NCBI RefSeq assembly: GCF_020524085.2
Contig: NZ_CP129016.1
Location: forward strand, 2,722,001 to 2,786,000
Direction: 5' to 3'
Source: Halobacillus litoralis
GTDB lineage: Bacteria > Bacillota > Bacilli > Bacillales > Halobacillaceae
DNA: 64,000 bases
Positions within the stretch are counted from its first letter, which is position 1; each line of letters begins with the position of its first letter. This document shows, piece by piece, positions 1 to 9,242 of the stretch. A program made the translations under genes and the position numbers. The notes below the pieces were generated by a model, which saw only the letters and a list, made by a program, of their open reading frames with translations, did not search any database and had not been told where the DNA came from.

Positions 1-48
1 CAACGATGATAGTTGCCCATCGTTTTCGTTATGATTTGTAACATCCAT
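1..48 (-). CDS. Start of an RDD-family membrane protein gene (yteJ-like), cut by the window edge
   Basis: Only the first 16 codons are visible on the minus strand, beginning at an ATG at 46-48 and running off the left edge. A strong ribosome binding site (GGAGGG) lies just upstream, 12 bases after the stop of sppA, so the two genes are co-transcribed. The 16 residues are hydrophilic and carry no recognisable domain. In Bacillus subtilis the gene directly after sppA is yteJ, an RDD-family membrane protein. The identity here rests on that gene order alone. Confidence 0.5.
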   Translation of the reverse strand, partial: MDVTNHNENDGQLSSL

Positions 49-60
49 ATCGTTCCCTCC

Positions 61-1059
61 TTAATCTGTGTACATATACATCATGCGTGGTCCTTGGCGC
101 TGACTGATCAATCCTTCGATGTAGCGGATCTCACTATTCGGCATCAAACTTTCTGCGAGCGGCAGGTTGAAGAAGGATCCCATTGTATTTTTGTATTGGA
201 ACACTTGTGGGTCGCCACCGATTTCTTTTTTCAGTGCCTTCAACGTATCTTCACGGAACCCGATCTCATCCACCAGTCCGTTTTCCACCGCTTGTTTTCC
301 AGAGTAGATCCGGCCGTCGGCCAATTCTTTCACACGGCTTTCAGACATCTCGCGTCCCTCTACGATGACATTGACGAACTGCTGATAGGATTCATCGACA
401 AGCGTTTGGAGGATTTCTCTGTCCGCTTCGGTCATTTCCTTCGTCGGACTCATGATATCTTTGAATTCACCACTTTTGATGGTGTTGAATTTCACACCAT
501 ATTCATTGGCGAGCTCTTGATAATTGATGCTTTCCATGATGACTCCAAGGGAACCTGTGAACGTATCATTACTCGCAAAAATGCGGTCAGCAGGGGCAGA
601 GACATAATACCCGCCGGAAGCGGCCATGTTCCCCATGGACACATAAATCTTCTTGCCTGCTTCTTTAATTTCAAGCAGTTTGTCATGGATTTCAGCACTT
701 TCATAGACACCGCCACCTGGTGAATTGACATACAGGTGAACCCCTTTAATAGAGGCATCTTCTTTGATCGCTTCTAACTTTTTCATAAAGCGATCATGCT
801 GATATCCGCCGCCCCCGAATGGATTCGGGTTCGTACTCGGGTTGTCGATGATGGCCCCTTCCAGGTTCAACTCAACAATTCGTTTGCTTCCACTTCCGCG
901 TTCAACGACTTTTTCTTCTAAATTCTCATTGCCAGCGAAGAGCCCCATCGCCTCATTCTCCGCTTCTTCACCAGTGAAAACCGTTCCGATCAGCTGGACG
1001 ACGAGAGCGAGGATCAAAATCGTTGCAGCAATGATACTTGCTGTTATTCGTTTGCTCAT
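61..1059 (-). CDS. sppA: Signal peptide peptidase SppA
   Basis: Membrane-anchored S49 serine protease of 332 residues that degrades signal peptides left in the membrane after secretion. Residues 7-27 form an N-terminal membrane anchor. The body is a single crotonase-like S49 domain, the short form of Gram-positive bacteria. The nucleophile is Ser148 (in AASGG) and the general base Lys200 (in SGEFK), matching the Ser147/Lys199 dyad of the B. subtilis enzyme. The ATG at 1057-1059 is chosen because AAAGGAGT sits just upstream; a longer frame reaches 1140 but has no site and adds unlikely sequence. The yteJ-like gene follows in the same operon. Confidence 0.95.
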   Translation of the reverse strand: MSKRITASIIAATILILALVVQLIGTVFTGEEAENEAMGLFAGNENLEEKVVERGSGSKRIVELNLEGAIIDNPSTNPNPFGGGGYQHDRFMKKLEAIKEDASIKGVHLYVNSPGGGVYESAEIHDKLLEIKEAGKKIYVSMGNMAASGGYYVSAPADRIFASNDTFTGSLGVIMESINYQELANEYGVKFNTIKSGEFKDIMSPTKEMTEADREILQTLVDESYQQFVNVIVEGREMSESRVKELADGRIYSGKQAVENGLVDEIGFREDTLKALKKEIGGDPQVFQYKNTMGSFFNLPLAESLMPNSEIRYIEGLISQRQGPRMMYMYTD

Positions 1060-1313
1060 ATGTAAACTCCTTTCCATCTGTTGTTCAGAGTTCAACCATA
1101 CCATAAGGATATGTCCGAATGATACGAAATGAACCAACAAGTGTTTCTGAACACCTTTCTTACGATTGAAGATTTGTAAGGTTTCATATTTGGTTGATTT
1201 TTAAGGCTCTTTTTATTTTTTTGAGGTGACGATCCTTGGCCATAAAGTAATCGAGAAAATCTAAGCATAGTTGCTTGAAGGAACGGGTAGAGAAGGGGAG
1301 GAGGGATGGGACA

Positions 1314-1454
1314 TTGAGTCAAAATAAGTTGAGAGTCATCATCATTGCCATCATTATTGTTTTTTTAATCGGACTTGTTGGATTATCCATACGAATGGCG
1401 CTTCAGGCTGAGGCCATGGATGGAAAAAGGACGGAAGAGACTTCCGTCCTTTAG
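1314..1454 (+). CDS. Small single-pass membrane protein, unknown function
   Basis: A 46-residue frame starting at TTG 1314, with GGGGAGGAGGG about 8 bases upstream. After a few polar residues come about 18 hydrophobic residues (Val/Ile-rich, residues 8-25), then a short charged tail. This is a plausible single-span membrane peptide. It runs divergently from sppA, and its last codons form the left arm of the terminator shared with the convergent ASCH gene. I do not recognise the family. Support comes from the strong binding site, the hydrophobic segment and the clean end at a terminator. Confidence 0.45.
   Translation: MSQNKLRVIIIAIIIVFLIGLVGLSIRMALQAEAMDGKRTEETSVL
1426..1452. terminator. Bidirectional terminator between convergent genes
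   Basis: A perfect 12-bp stem (AAAGGACGGAAG / CTTCCGTCCTTT) with a 3-base loop, A-rich on the left and T-rich on the right. It overlaps the 3' ends of the small membrane protein gene (+) and the ASCH gene (-), so it can serve both. Confidence 0.8.
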
Positions 1455-1900
1455 TCCGGGTTCACGTGGACAAGTTGGAACTTCTCGCAAACAAGGTCCA
1501 TATCTTCGCTGTATTCATATCCAATTTCATCCGCTTCCTTTTTGAAAAACTTCTTATGGACCTCTAACCAGTGGTCATAAGATAGGTCCCCTTCTCCTTC
1601 TGCTCTGGCAAACTCTGCGGTTACTTCATGAAAAGGGACAACTTCCACTTCTGTCGTTCGGATGATGGCTGCAGGTTCATCTTCTCCATTAAGAATGATG
1701 TTATATTCTCCGACTTCAGGAAGCGCCTCTTTTTCAACCTCATAAGCTTGACGAGCTGAGCATGTGGCTGTCTTAACCCCGTCCATAACCAGTCTTGCCA
1801 TCCGATCAGGGGCGGTTCCGAATGACCAAGCCTTGACGCTTTCCGGTTTTTCTTTTCCTTTCCAATATCGATCCCAGTATGCTTTCGCCTGTTCGTTCAT
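1451..1900 (-). CDS. ASCH domain protein (YhfF-like)
   Basis: A soluble 149-residue protein made of one ASCH domain. This beta-barrel fold is related to PUA and is thought to bind RNA or a modified nucleoside. An N-terminal helix with YWDRYWKG precedes the core motif WSFGTAPDRMARLVMDGVKT at about residues 26-45; the C-terminus carries DLVCEKFQLV, typical of the family. The start at 1898-1900 is preceded by AAAAGGAGTG; the upstream extension to 2053 is rejected because it lacks a binding site. The gene stands alone between a terminator and an intergenic region. The cellular substrate is unknown. Confidence 0.85.
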   Translation of the reverse strand: MNEQAKAYWDRYWKGKEKPESVKAWSFGTAPDRMARLVMDGVKTATCSARQAYEVEKEALPEVGEYNIILNGEDEPAAIIRTTEVEVVPFHEVTAEFARAEGEGDLSYDHWLEVHKKFFKKEADEIGYEYSEDMDLVCEKFQLVHVNPD

Positions 1901-2472
1901 TGGTAAACACTCCTTTTCCAAACATGGATGGACTTCACGTTTACTCTCATTATGGGATGTTATCATGAATTCCATGCACTTTTTCCATTTCAAGGAGGGA
2001 GTAGTTCCGTGGATCTGGCCAGACCACCTCGTTGGGTTGTACTTTTTTTGCACCGATCTTCATATCGGACTAACGGGAGCAGGAAATAACCATAGTCAAG
2101 ATTTTGACGTTTGCTCTGATTCTTCATATCCTTGGTCTTTTTCTTAACAATTAAAAAAAAGTGGATCAAATGATCGAATACCACGTGTGTTTTTTAATGT
2201 CAGGGTTTGGAAAGGGAGTAAAGAGAAGCAAAGCACCTAATAATGAAAGTGGAGGAGAATGTTCATGGGAAATTCCTTTTTCTCTTGAGACAGAGCAGGC
2301 AGAAGAAATGGAATGGACACGGAAGCTTTCGGGAGAATAAAAGCGAATTTCCATATTATTGACGGTTATATTAAGATTCATTTACATCTCTTCGACAATC
2401 CGCCTATACCGGTGTATTTTCCATTAGAATAGGGCATGCAACACGTAACATACATCAAAGGAGATACCGACG
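1901..2472. other. Intergenic region upstream of murE
   Basis: This 572-bp gap separates the divergent ASCH and MurE genes. It contains one weakly supported small frame (2197-2340, listed separately) and an A8 run near 2153-2160. I found no riboswitch, clear promoter pair or repeat. The murE binding site (AAAGGAGA) is at its right edge. Confidence 0.5.
2197..2340 (+). CDS. Possible small hydrophilic protein, unrecognised
   Basis: A 47-codon ATG frame encoding a lysine-rich N-terminus (residues 1-13) and an acidic glutamate-rich C-terminal half, with no hydrophobic segment. The size and composition are like small spore-associated proteins of bacilli, but I cannot match it to any of them, and no convincing ribosome binding site precedes the ATG. 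It may be a chance frame in the gap upstream of murE. Confidence 0.2.
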   Translation: MSGFGKGVKRSKAPNNESGGECSWEIPFSLETEQAEEMEWTRKLSGE

Positions 2473-3949
2473 ATGAACGTTGAACAGATATTGCAACTAC
2501 TCAATCAAAAAACGAAAAAGAATATAGATCCTCAGTCGCTCATCACCGGTGTCACAGACGACTCGCGTACCGTTGAGGAAGGGTATGTCTTTGTAGCCGT
2601 AAGGGGTTATCAAGTCGACGGCCATGACTTCATTGACGAAGCGATTGGAAAAGGTGCGTCTGTTGTTGTCAGCGAAGTAAAAGTGGAGCACGAGGGAGTG
2701 TTATGTCTGCAGACTGAAAACAGCAGGAAAGCCCTTGGCCAGATCGCGACTGCTTTTTATGGGAATCCTTCAGAGGGTAAAATCGTGATCGGTGTGACAG
2801 GGACGAACGGGAAAACGACGATTTCCCATATGATTAAACACCTTTGTGAAAGAAACGGTTACTCATGCGGGATGTTCGGAACCATTGATTATATGGTCAA
2901 TGACAAAGTCGTTCCCGGTATTCAGACGACACCGAGCGCACCATTGCTGCAAAAGCTCCTCTTTGAAAGCGAGGATGATGTGGTCGTAATGGAGGTCTCA
3001 TCCCATGGACTGGCTCAGTACCGTCTTGAGGGAGTTCAGTTCGATTATGCGGTATTTAGCAATTTATATAAAGATCACTTGGATTATCATGACTCGATGG
3101 AATCGTATTTTGAAGCGAAATCGAAACTGTTCCATATGTTGAAACCAGGAGGGGAAGTCTGTCATCAACACGGATGATCCCTGGGGTGAAAAGCTGGCAC
3201 ACCTTTTGGAAGAAAAAGGATCGGCCATTTGTAAAGTCGGCCACCACCTGGAAAATGAAATGATTCTGAAAGATATCGATACAGATAATTTCACAGCCTG
3301 CATTCAATACGGGGGAGAAAACCGCAAAGTAACTTCTCCGCTCAAAGGTACGCACAACGTCTACAATACTTTGGAGGCGTATGCTGTCGGTCTTGAGCTC
3401 GGATTTTCATTCTCTGACATGGAAAAGGCGATGACTTCCTTGCCTGGCATCCGCGGTCGCTTCGAGCTCATCGATTTTAAAGAAGGACCGACCGTCGTCA
3501 TCGATTATGCCCACACGGCAGACAGTATTGAACACGTCCTGGATACGGCAAGACAACAAGGGGCTGCTTCACTGACGCATGTGTTCGGCTTTCGAGGAGA
3601 CAGGGACGTATCTAAAAGAGGGGAAATGATTGGTGCATCCGCTATACGTGCCGACCATTATATTCTCACGCTTGATGACTTGAATACGGCTACGTTTGAG
3701 GAAATGGTATCTACGCTTGAAGACCTGCAGAAAGAGTTCGGCGACTCGTCAGGCAGGTTGATTCCAGACAGGACGCTTGCCATCGAAGAGGCCGTCCTGA
3801 ACAGTGGAGCGGGAGATTGGGTGGTCATCACGGGGAAAGGCCACGAGAGCTATCAGCAGCATTATCATTATCCTGTAAATTCGGACAAGGAAATGGTGGA
3901 TGAGCTGAAACGGAAGTTTCAGTCAATCACGAAAGATGTCCTGGCATGA
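2473..3949 (+). pseudogene. murE: MurE-type UDP-MurNAc-dipeptide ligase, one frameshift
   Basis: Mur ligase that adds the third amino acid to UDP-MurNAc-L-Ala-D-Glu in peptidoglycan precursor synthesis, in the cytoplasm. The N-terminal UDP-binding domain is followed by the ATP loop TGTNGKTT at residues 109-116, the Mur central domain, and a C-terminal domain with GIRGRFELI and TGKGHE. The frame breaks in the G4 run 3151-3154: reading three Gs restores PGGKSVINTDDPW and a normal 491-residue protein. The site where DAP-adding enzymes carry D-N-P-R reads DDLNTA, so the amino acid added is probably not meso-DAP. The gene is alone, not in a division/cell-wall cluster, so it is likely a second murE. 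Start ATG has AAAGGAGA upstream. Confidence 0.85.
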
Positions 3950-3979
3950 ACCTGTTTGTTAAAGCAGGTTCTTTTTTTG
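3948..3979 (+). terminator. Terminator after murE
   Basis: Stem GAACCTG / CAGGTTC with a 10-base loop followed by T7. It starts at the murE stop codon and ends the single-gene transcript. Confidence 0.8.
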
Positions 3980-4117
3980 TGCTTATACAGAATCATTGCC
4001 ATTGAAACGATTTGAAGCGAGACCTAGATATGCTTTTATCATCCCTTGAATTCTATGAAGGAACTCTGGACTCTTTTAGAGAAAAGTACAAAGGACAAAG
4101 AAAAAGGATGTGAGTAA

Positions 4118-4660
4118 ATGGGGAAAGAAGTATTGATCGTCATTGATGTACAAAGAGCTGTCATGGAAAACGCGTATCGGTGTGAAGAGAAAATCAACAA
4201 TATGAATCGAGCGATCCACCGGGCGAGAGAAAAGCAGATTCCGGTGATTTATGTTCAACATGAATACCCTGAGGGTCCAATGAAACGTGGAGCGGAAGGG
4301 TGGCAGCTGCATCCTGATTTGGAGAAGCCGTTGGAACAAGATGCTGTGATCTTCAAGACGGTCCCGAACGCTTTTGTAAACACATCCCTTAAGAAGACTC
4401 TTGATAAAGTAGAGGCGGATCACCTCTTCATATGCGGAGCGCAGACGGATTATTGTGTTGACTCTACATCCCGTGGGGCTTTTGATCATGGTTATCGCGT
4501 TACATTGATTTCAGATGCCCATACCACCTGTTCGAACAAGTACTTGACAGCTGTTCAGATTATTGAACACACACAGCATACGTTAACGAACTTTTGGAGT
4601 GAAACGGCAACGATTGATTTGAAGTCTTCCCATGAGCTTGGGTGGGAGAAGGTGAAATAA
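4118..4660 (+). CDS. Isochorismatase-family cysteine hydrolase
   Basis: A 180-residue cytosolic hydrolase of the isochorismatase/nicotinamidase superfamily. The catalytic triad is readable: Asp10 (in IDVQ), Lys80 (in FKTVPNAF) and Cys113 (in GAQTDYC). The protein spans one whole domain. The substrate cannot be read from sequence; relatives act on nicotinamide, isochorismate, ureidoacrylate or other amides and vinyl ethers. Start ATG 4118 follows AAAGGATGTGAG. No siderophore or NAD genes are adjacent, so the context does not narrow the role. It is followed after 72 bp by a YCII-family gene, possibly in the same transcript. Confidence 0.88.
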   Translation: MGKEVLIVIDVQRAVMENAYRCEEKINNMNRAIHRAREKQIPVIYVQHEYPEGPMKRGAEGWQLHPDLEKPLEQDAVIFKTVPNAFVNTSLKKTLDKVEADHLFICGAQTDYCVDSTSRGAFDHGYRVTLISDAHTTCSNKYLTAVQIIEHTQHTLTNFWSETATIDLKSSHELGWEKVK

Positions 4661-4732
4661 TTGTTTCGAGTGTTCATTCTTTGAGGATTTAATAAAAAGG
4701 TCTATTAGAATCTCAACAAGTGAGGGTATTTT

Positions 4733-5083
4733 ATGCTGTTTATGTTGATTGTCAAAGCCTCCGAAAATTCGCAAGAGGGAAAGCTCCCGAGTCCTGAACT
4801 TATTGAAGCCATGACGAAGTATAATGAGGAATTAGTCAAGGCAGGTGTGCGGGTTTTAGCTAAAGGACTTCATCCTAGTTCAAATGGGATGCGTTTTTCG
4901 TACTTGAAACCAGGGGAAAAGCCGGTGATTACCGAGGGCCCGTTTAAAGAAACGAAAGATTTGATCGCCGGGTTCATTTTAATTGATGTGAAGTCGAAGG
5001 AAGAAGCCATCGAGTGGGCCATGCGGATGCCGGATCCTCAAGGACATGGTGAAGGTCAGGTTGAATTACGTCAAGTATTTTAA
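4733..5083 (+). CDS. YCII-related domain protein
   Basis: A 116-residue protein with one YCII (DGPF-like) domain, a ferredoxin-like fold seen in small dimeric proteins and in fusions to ECF sigma factors. Visible family marks are the opening MLFMLIVKASE, the segment PVITEGPFKETKDLIAGF at about residues 62-79 (the DGPF-equivalent box), and EEAIEWAMRMPDP near the C-terminus. It ends 40 bp before a glyoxalase-fold gene in the same orientation, so the two may be co-transcribed. The biochemical role of the family is mostly unknown. Confidence 0.85.
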   Translation: MLFMLIVKASENSQEGKLPSPELIEAMTKYNEELVKAGVRVLAKGLHPSSNGMRFSYLKPGEKPVITEGPFKETKDLIAGFILIDVKSKEEAIEWAMRMPDPQGHGEGQVELRQVF

Positions 5084-5123
5084 AGATGTGGAGAATGAAG
5101 AGAAAATCTTTAGGAGGGTTTTT

Positions 5124-5520
5124 GTGGCTGAAGGGTTACTCCATCATGTAGAAATTTATGTATCCAATTTAGAGGAAACAGAATCATTTTGGGGATGGTT
5201 TTTAGAAGAATTAGGTTACCAATCTTATCAAAAATGGGGGGGAGGGACAGAGTTGGAAGTTAGGAGAAACTTATTTAGTGTTTGTCCAAGCTGAAAATAG
5301 GTTTTTAGGCGTTCCTTATCACAGGTGCAGGCCTGGTTTGAATCACTTGGCTTTCCATGCTCCTTCACGTGAAAGAGTAGATGAGATGACCAGGATGCTT
5401 AAGGAAAGAGGCATACATATTTTATACGAAAACCAACATCCTTTTGCAGGCGGTGAGGATTATTATGCCGTTTACTTTGAAGATCCCGATCGGATAAAAG
5501 TAGAATTTGTTGCTCCATAA
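5124..5520 (+). pseudogene. VOC (glyoxalase/bleomycin resistance fold) protein, one frameshift
   Basis: A metal-binding vicinal oxygen chelate protein of about 131 residues once corrected. The start HHVEIYVSNLEE and the end YYAVYFEDPDRIKVEFVA are typical, with His (HHVEI), His (LNHLAFH) and Glu (VEF) in metal-ligand positions. The frame is broken in the G7 run 5236-5242; six Gs restore KWGEGQSWKLGETYLVFVQA. Start GTG 5124 has AGGAGGG six bases upstream. The function could be glyoxalase I-like, thiol-transfer or antibiotic binding; the sequence does not decide. Confidence 0.8.
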
Positions 5521-5655
5521 AAACAGAGTAAGTCAGTACCTGCCCCCAACCTCCATGATAACTGCAGCAGAGCTATAGTTGAGCACTATAAAAAGGTTAG
5601 TAAATGAAACGTGCACATATAAATTTTTACGATGGAGGATAGGAAGGCGGGGGCA

Positions 5656-5841
5656 TTAGCTCTCCCGCTTTTTCCACTTCCAACCATTCGTTATGACCCC
5701 GATCAAGCCCGCTATCGTAAGTATGTAAGCTATAAAAAGTGGTATCTCTTGAAGGTCAGCTGTGAATAACCGGAATAGGCCGACCATGAATATTAAAAAG
5801 CTGCTGATCAGTGCGATGCCTATTTTCATCTCTTGATTCAT
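5656..5841 (-). CDS. Small two-span membrane protein, unknown function
   Basis: A 61-residue protein with two hydrophobic segments (about residues 8-25 and 33-50) separated by a short acidic loop (TADLQEIP), ending in a basic tail (NGWKWKKRES). Start ATG 5839-5841 follows GGGAGGAAATCCT. An upstream in-frame ATG at 5865 lacks a good site. The gene is monocistronic and convergent with the glyoxalase-fold gene. I do not recognise the family. Confidence 0.6.
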   Translation of the reverse strand: MNQEMKIGIALISSFLIFMVGLFRLFTADLQEIPLFIAYILTIAGLIGVITNGWKWKKRES

Positions 5842-5948
5842 AGGATTTCCTCCCTTTCTTTCCATACTAGATTAACATATAGACTTGGTTTGGTTCATGC
5901 TATAGTAAAGGTGATTGATGTTTCTGAATCTATGAAGGTGGTGGAAGA

Positions 5949-6436
5949 ATGAAAGAAGAAAGCTTATTCCAACAGATGCGTTTTGTCAGGAAAAGGAGTC
6001 TTGCAGCGCTTAATGCGACGACAGAAGAGATAGCGGATGCGAAACCGGAGGGTTTTCTGAATAACATCCGTTGGAACTTTGGACATATTTTCGTCTCACA
6101 AGAAAACTTGCTGGCCAGATTTACAGGGGGGAGAAGCCCATCTGCCAGAAGGATATATCCATCTATTCAATGGTGGTACCTCACCAGACGAATGGCCGGA
6201 AGAAGTCCCACGTTTGGGCGACCTTAAAAAAGAACTGGAATCTCAAACCGAGCGCTTGATTCAAACATACCAGGGGCGCTTGTCTGAAGAAGGGGAAAAG
6301 CCTTTTGACCTTGGTGGGGGGAATCGTCTTTCGGACGTTGGATGAAGTGTTGAATTTCACGATCTGGCATGAAGGACTCCATCAAGGAACGATATCTGCC
6401 ATGAAAAGAGCTCAAGGTATCGAAAACTTATTCTGA
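5949..6436 (+). pseudogene. DinB-family protein, two frameshifts
   Basis: A DinB-like four-helix metal-binding protein (YfiT/DinB superfamily), 161 residues after correction. The metal-binding histidines fall in WNFGHIF and WHEGLHQGTI, the classic spacing. The frame breaks twice, in the G6 runs 6126-6131 and 6316-6321; five Gs in each restore RFTGGEAHLPEGYIH and FDLGGGIVFRTLDEVL. Members act in bacillithiol-dependent thiol transfer or are of unknown role. Start ATG 5949 has GAAGGTGGTGG upstream. A second DinB-family gene lies at 14117. Confidence 0.78.
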
Positions 6437-6650
6437 TGATACATAAGAACCTTGAGAATCTAACAACACGGAAAGCGTGCCATCCCCGCAGCCCGATCCA
6501 ACTCATACTAGCATTAGGAAACTGAATCTTCTCCAATCCTGCCATAGGGCTAAATCAATCTACAATGAAAGTTTCCTATGTTTCTTAAACAAATGAATAA
6601 AATGAGGTGGACTCTAGTACGCTCTAATAGAAGGTTGAAGGGGGTACGTT

Positions 6651-7973
6651 ATGCATAAATGGAAGAGTCGTTCGCCACTTGGTCAACTGCCGGCATTCAA
6701 AAAAGATCCACTGTCATTCCTGATGGAAATGGAAGAGACACAAAAGCCGGTTACAAGATTCAGATTTGCCCACAGGCCGGTTTTTATGTTGATGCATCCA
6801 GCCTTGATTCAAGAAGTACTCGTAAGAAAGGCGGACTTTTTTTACAAATCCAAACCTTTTCAGGAATTAGAGCCGCTTCTAGGAAAAGGCCTGTTATTGA
6901 GTGAGGGGCAGCTTCATAAACAGCAGCGCCGGAAAATCCAGCCCTTTTTTACTCCTAAACATATCCAGCGCTATTGTGAAACGATGGGGAGAGTCGTTAA
7001 GGACCATACCTCTCTCTGGAAGGAAGGCGACCGGCTGATTTCTGAAGATATCAGAAGTCTTACGCTCCAAATCATTACGGAAACGATGTTCGGTACAGAA
7101 GTGAGAGCAGATCATGATCTAGTGGGACAACAGCTGGATACAGCGATGGAAATCGCCACCCAAAGGATCCGTAGTGTTTATAAAACGCCACGTTCATGGA
7201 AGACGGTTCGTAACAAACTGTTCGATGATGCGGTCGATAAGTTGGACGAGGTGGTCTATTCAATTATCCATCAGTCGGGCGACCCCGGGGAGCACCTTCT
7301 CAGCGTCATGAAGGACGCTGAAGATGCCAACGGTAATAAAATGGATGACGGGCAACTCCGTGATGAAGTGATGACAGTATTTTTAGCCGGCCACGAAACA
7401 ACAGCGTCGGCTTTGACATGGACTTTCCACTTACTCATGGAGCACCCCGATTGTTATCAGAAAGTCGAGAGTGAAGTGGAAGAGGTCCTTTCAAATGATA
7501 CGCCATCCGTGGAAGAAACCGGGAACCTTTTGTATACGAGAAAAGTGCTCCTCGAAAGCATGCGCTTGTATCCACCGGCCTGGATGTTTGGACGACGTGC
7601 CAAAGAAGACGTGAACATTGGATCCACGTTCATTAAAAAAGGGGCGACCGTTATGGTCAGTCCTTATCTGATGCATCGTCACCGGAGATATATCGACTAT
7701 CCAGAGGAATTCCTTCCTGAACGCTTTGAGGATGGACGTCTCCTTGGTGGGCCTGATTATTTGTATTTGCCATTCGGGGGCGGCCCCCGCGTATGTATCG
7801 GACAGCACTTCGCTATGCTTGAAATGCTCGTCATTCTCTCGTCCCTGATCAAATCGTTCACGTTTGATCCTTCTTTTGACGATTCTCCTGTAAAGGCCGA
7901 GCCATTAATCACGCTTCGAATGAAGCATGGCTTGAAACTTCACCTCTCAAAAAAGGAGTCAGGGGTCAAGTAA
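6651..7973 (+). CDS. Cytochrome P450
   Basis: A soluble class of heme-thiolate monooxygenase, 440 residues. All signatures are present: I-helix oxygen-activation motif AGHETTAS near residue 245, K-helix ESMR, the PERF box (LPERFED) and the heme loop FGGGPRVCIGQHFA with proximal Cys382. There is no N-terminal membrane anchor and no fused reductase, so electrons must come from separate partners; none is adjacent. Start ATG 6651 has GAAGGGGG upstream. Fatty acids or other hydrophobic compounds are likely substrates for this kind of bacterial P450, but the substrate is inference. Confidence 0.95.
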   Translation: MHKWKSRSPLGQLPAFKKDPLSFLMEMEETQKPVTRFRFAHRPVFMLMHPALIQEVLVRKADFFYKSKPFQELEPLLGKGLLLSEGQLHKQQRRKIQPFFTPKHIQRYCETMGRVVKDHTSLWKEGDRLISEDIRSLTLQIITETMFGTEVRADHDLVGQQLDTAMEIATQRIRSVYKTPRSWKTVRNKLFDDAVDKLDEVVYSIIHQSGDPGEHLLSVMKDAEDANGNKMDDGQLRDEVMTVFLAGHETTASALTWTFHLLMEHPDCYQKVESEVEEVLSNDTPSVEETGNLLYTRKVLLESMRLYPPAWMFGRRAKEDVNIGSTFIKKGATVMVSPYLMHRHRRYIDYPEEFLPERFEDGRLLGGPDYLYLPFGGGPRVCIGQHFAMLEMLVILSSLIKSFTFDPSFDDSPVKAEPLITLRMKHGLKLHLSKKESGVK

Positions 7974-8051
7974 CTCGTTATTTTCTGTACCCTGTCTTTC
8001 TGTTCATGTACAATAACAACAGATGAAATGACAGGGATTGAAGGTGTTACT

Positions 8052-9159
8052 ATGAAAACCATCATTATTGGAGCAGGAATATTAGGGGCGTCTACAGCCT
8101 ATCATCTGGCGAAAAAAGGAGAAGAAGTGCTCGTCATCGACCGGAATGATCCGGAACAGGCGACGCGGAATGCCGCTGGAATTGTCTGTCCGTGGCTGAC
8201 AAACCGAAGCAACAAAGTGTGGTATCCCCTTGTCACGGGTGGGGCGAAATATTACCCTGCTTTAATGGAGGAGCTTGCTGAAGCTGGGGAAACAAAAACC
8301 GGATATAAGCGAGTGGGAGCCATCAATATCTTTGATACGGAAGAAAAGTTGGAAAAGAAACGGCGGGTTGCTCTCGAAAGGAAAGAGCAGGCTCCGGAAA
8401 TGGGGGAGATTACCTGCCTTTCCCCACAAGAAACGAAAGAGATGTTCCCACCTGTAGCGGAACACTATCGAGCGCTTCACATCTCGGGAGGTGCTCGAGT
8501 GAATGGGGCGGAAGTGACATCCTCTTTATTAAAGGCAGCCAGGAAAAGTGGAGCGACTTTTATAAGTGGTGAAGCTGCGTTTTTGTATGATAATAAGCGT
8601 GTAGAAGGGGTCTATGTAAATGGAGAAAAAAATCTTTTCTGACCGGATTGTTGTCGCCAACGGAGCTTGGACGAAGCAGTTATTCGAACCGTTAGGAATG
8701 AGCCCGAATGTCACCTTTGAAAAAGCGCAAATCGTCCATGTGGATATGGAAGATTACGATACGGAGAATTGGCCTGTGATGCTCCCGCCGTTCAACCACT
8801 ATATTCTCACCTTTGGCAAAGGACGGGTCGTCATTGGCGCAACGAAAGAGAAGGCGTCTGACTCCAGCGTCACCGCAGGATCTGTCCATCAGCTGATGGA
8901 TAAAGCTCTCCGTGTAGCTCCTGGACTTGCGAACGCCACTTATATCAAAACAAATGTCGGGTTCCGGCCCTTCACCCCGGATTCAACACCGGTGATTGGA
9001 AAAGTGCCGGGGCATGAAAATGTAGTGGTGGCTAATGGTTTAGGTGCATCGGGTCTGACAAGTGGACCTTATATTGGAGCTGAGCTTGCAAACTTCTTGT
9101 TAGGTGAAGATACCGAACTCGATTTTACGAACTATACAGCTGATCATTTATTTGAATAA
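8052..9159 (+). pseudogene. FAD-dependent amino acid oxidase/dehydrogenase (DAO family), one frameshift
   Basis: A flavoprotein of 368 residues after correction, related to D-amino acid dehydrogenase and glycine oxidase. The N-terminus carries the FAD dinucleotide loop GAGILGASTAYHLAKKG; the C-terminus carries FRPFTPDSTPVIGKVPG and NGLGASGLTSGP, which close the FAD site. The frame is broken in the A7 run 8626-8632; six As restore VYVNGEKIFSDRIVVANGAW. Start ATG 8052 is preceded by AAGGTG. The gene is monocistronic and ends at a strong terminator. The substrate amine or amino acid is not decided by the sequence. Confidence 0.85.
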
Positions 9160-9163
9160 ACAC

Positions 9164-9202
9164 AAAAAAAGGTTCCCTCAACAAATGAGGAAACCTTTTT
9201 TT
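9164..9202. terminator. Terminator after the FAD oxidoreductase
   Basis: A7 then GGTTCCCTCA, a 5-base loop, TGAGGAAACC and T7. The stem has one mismatch. It sits between convergent genes and can work in both directions. Confidence 0.85.
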
Positions 9203-9242
9203 GTACGGCTTTATGATTCGAAAAAACATGGCTAACAGTTTT

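Noticed and set aside
3151..3154. Programmed ribosomal frameshift in murE
   Set aside because: No slippery heptamer or downstream pseudoknot is evident, and several unrelated genes in the window show the same kind of +1 homopolymer event.
4076..4489. 137-residue minus-strand frame
   Set aside because: It is antisense to the isochorismatase gene, whose catalytic residues are intact; it is a shadow frame.
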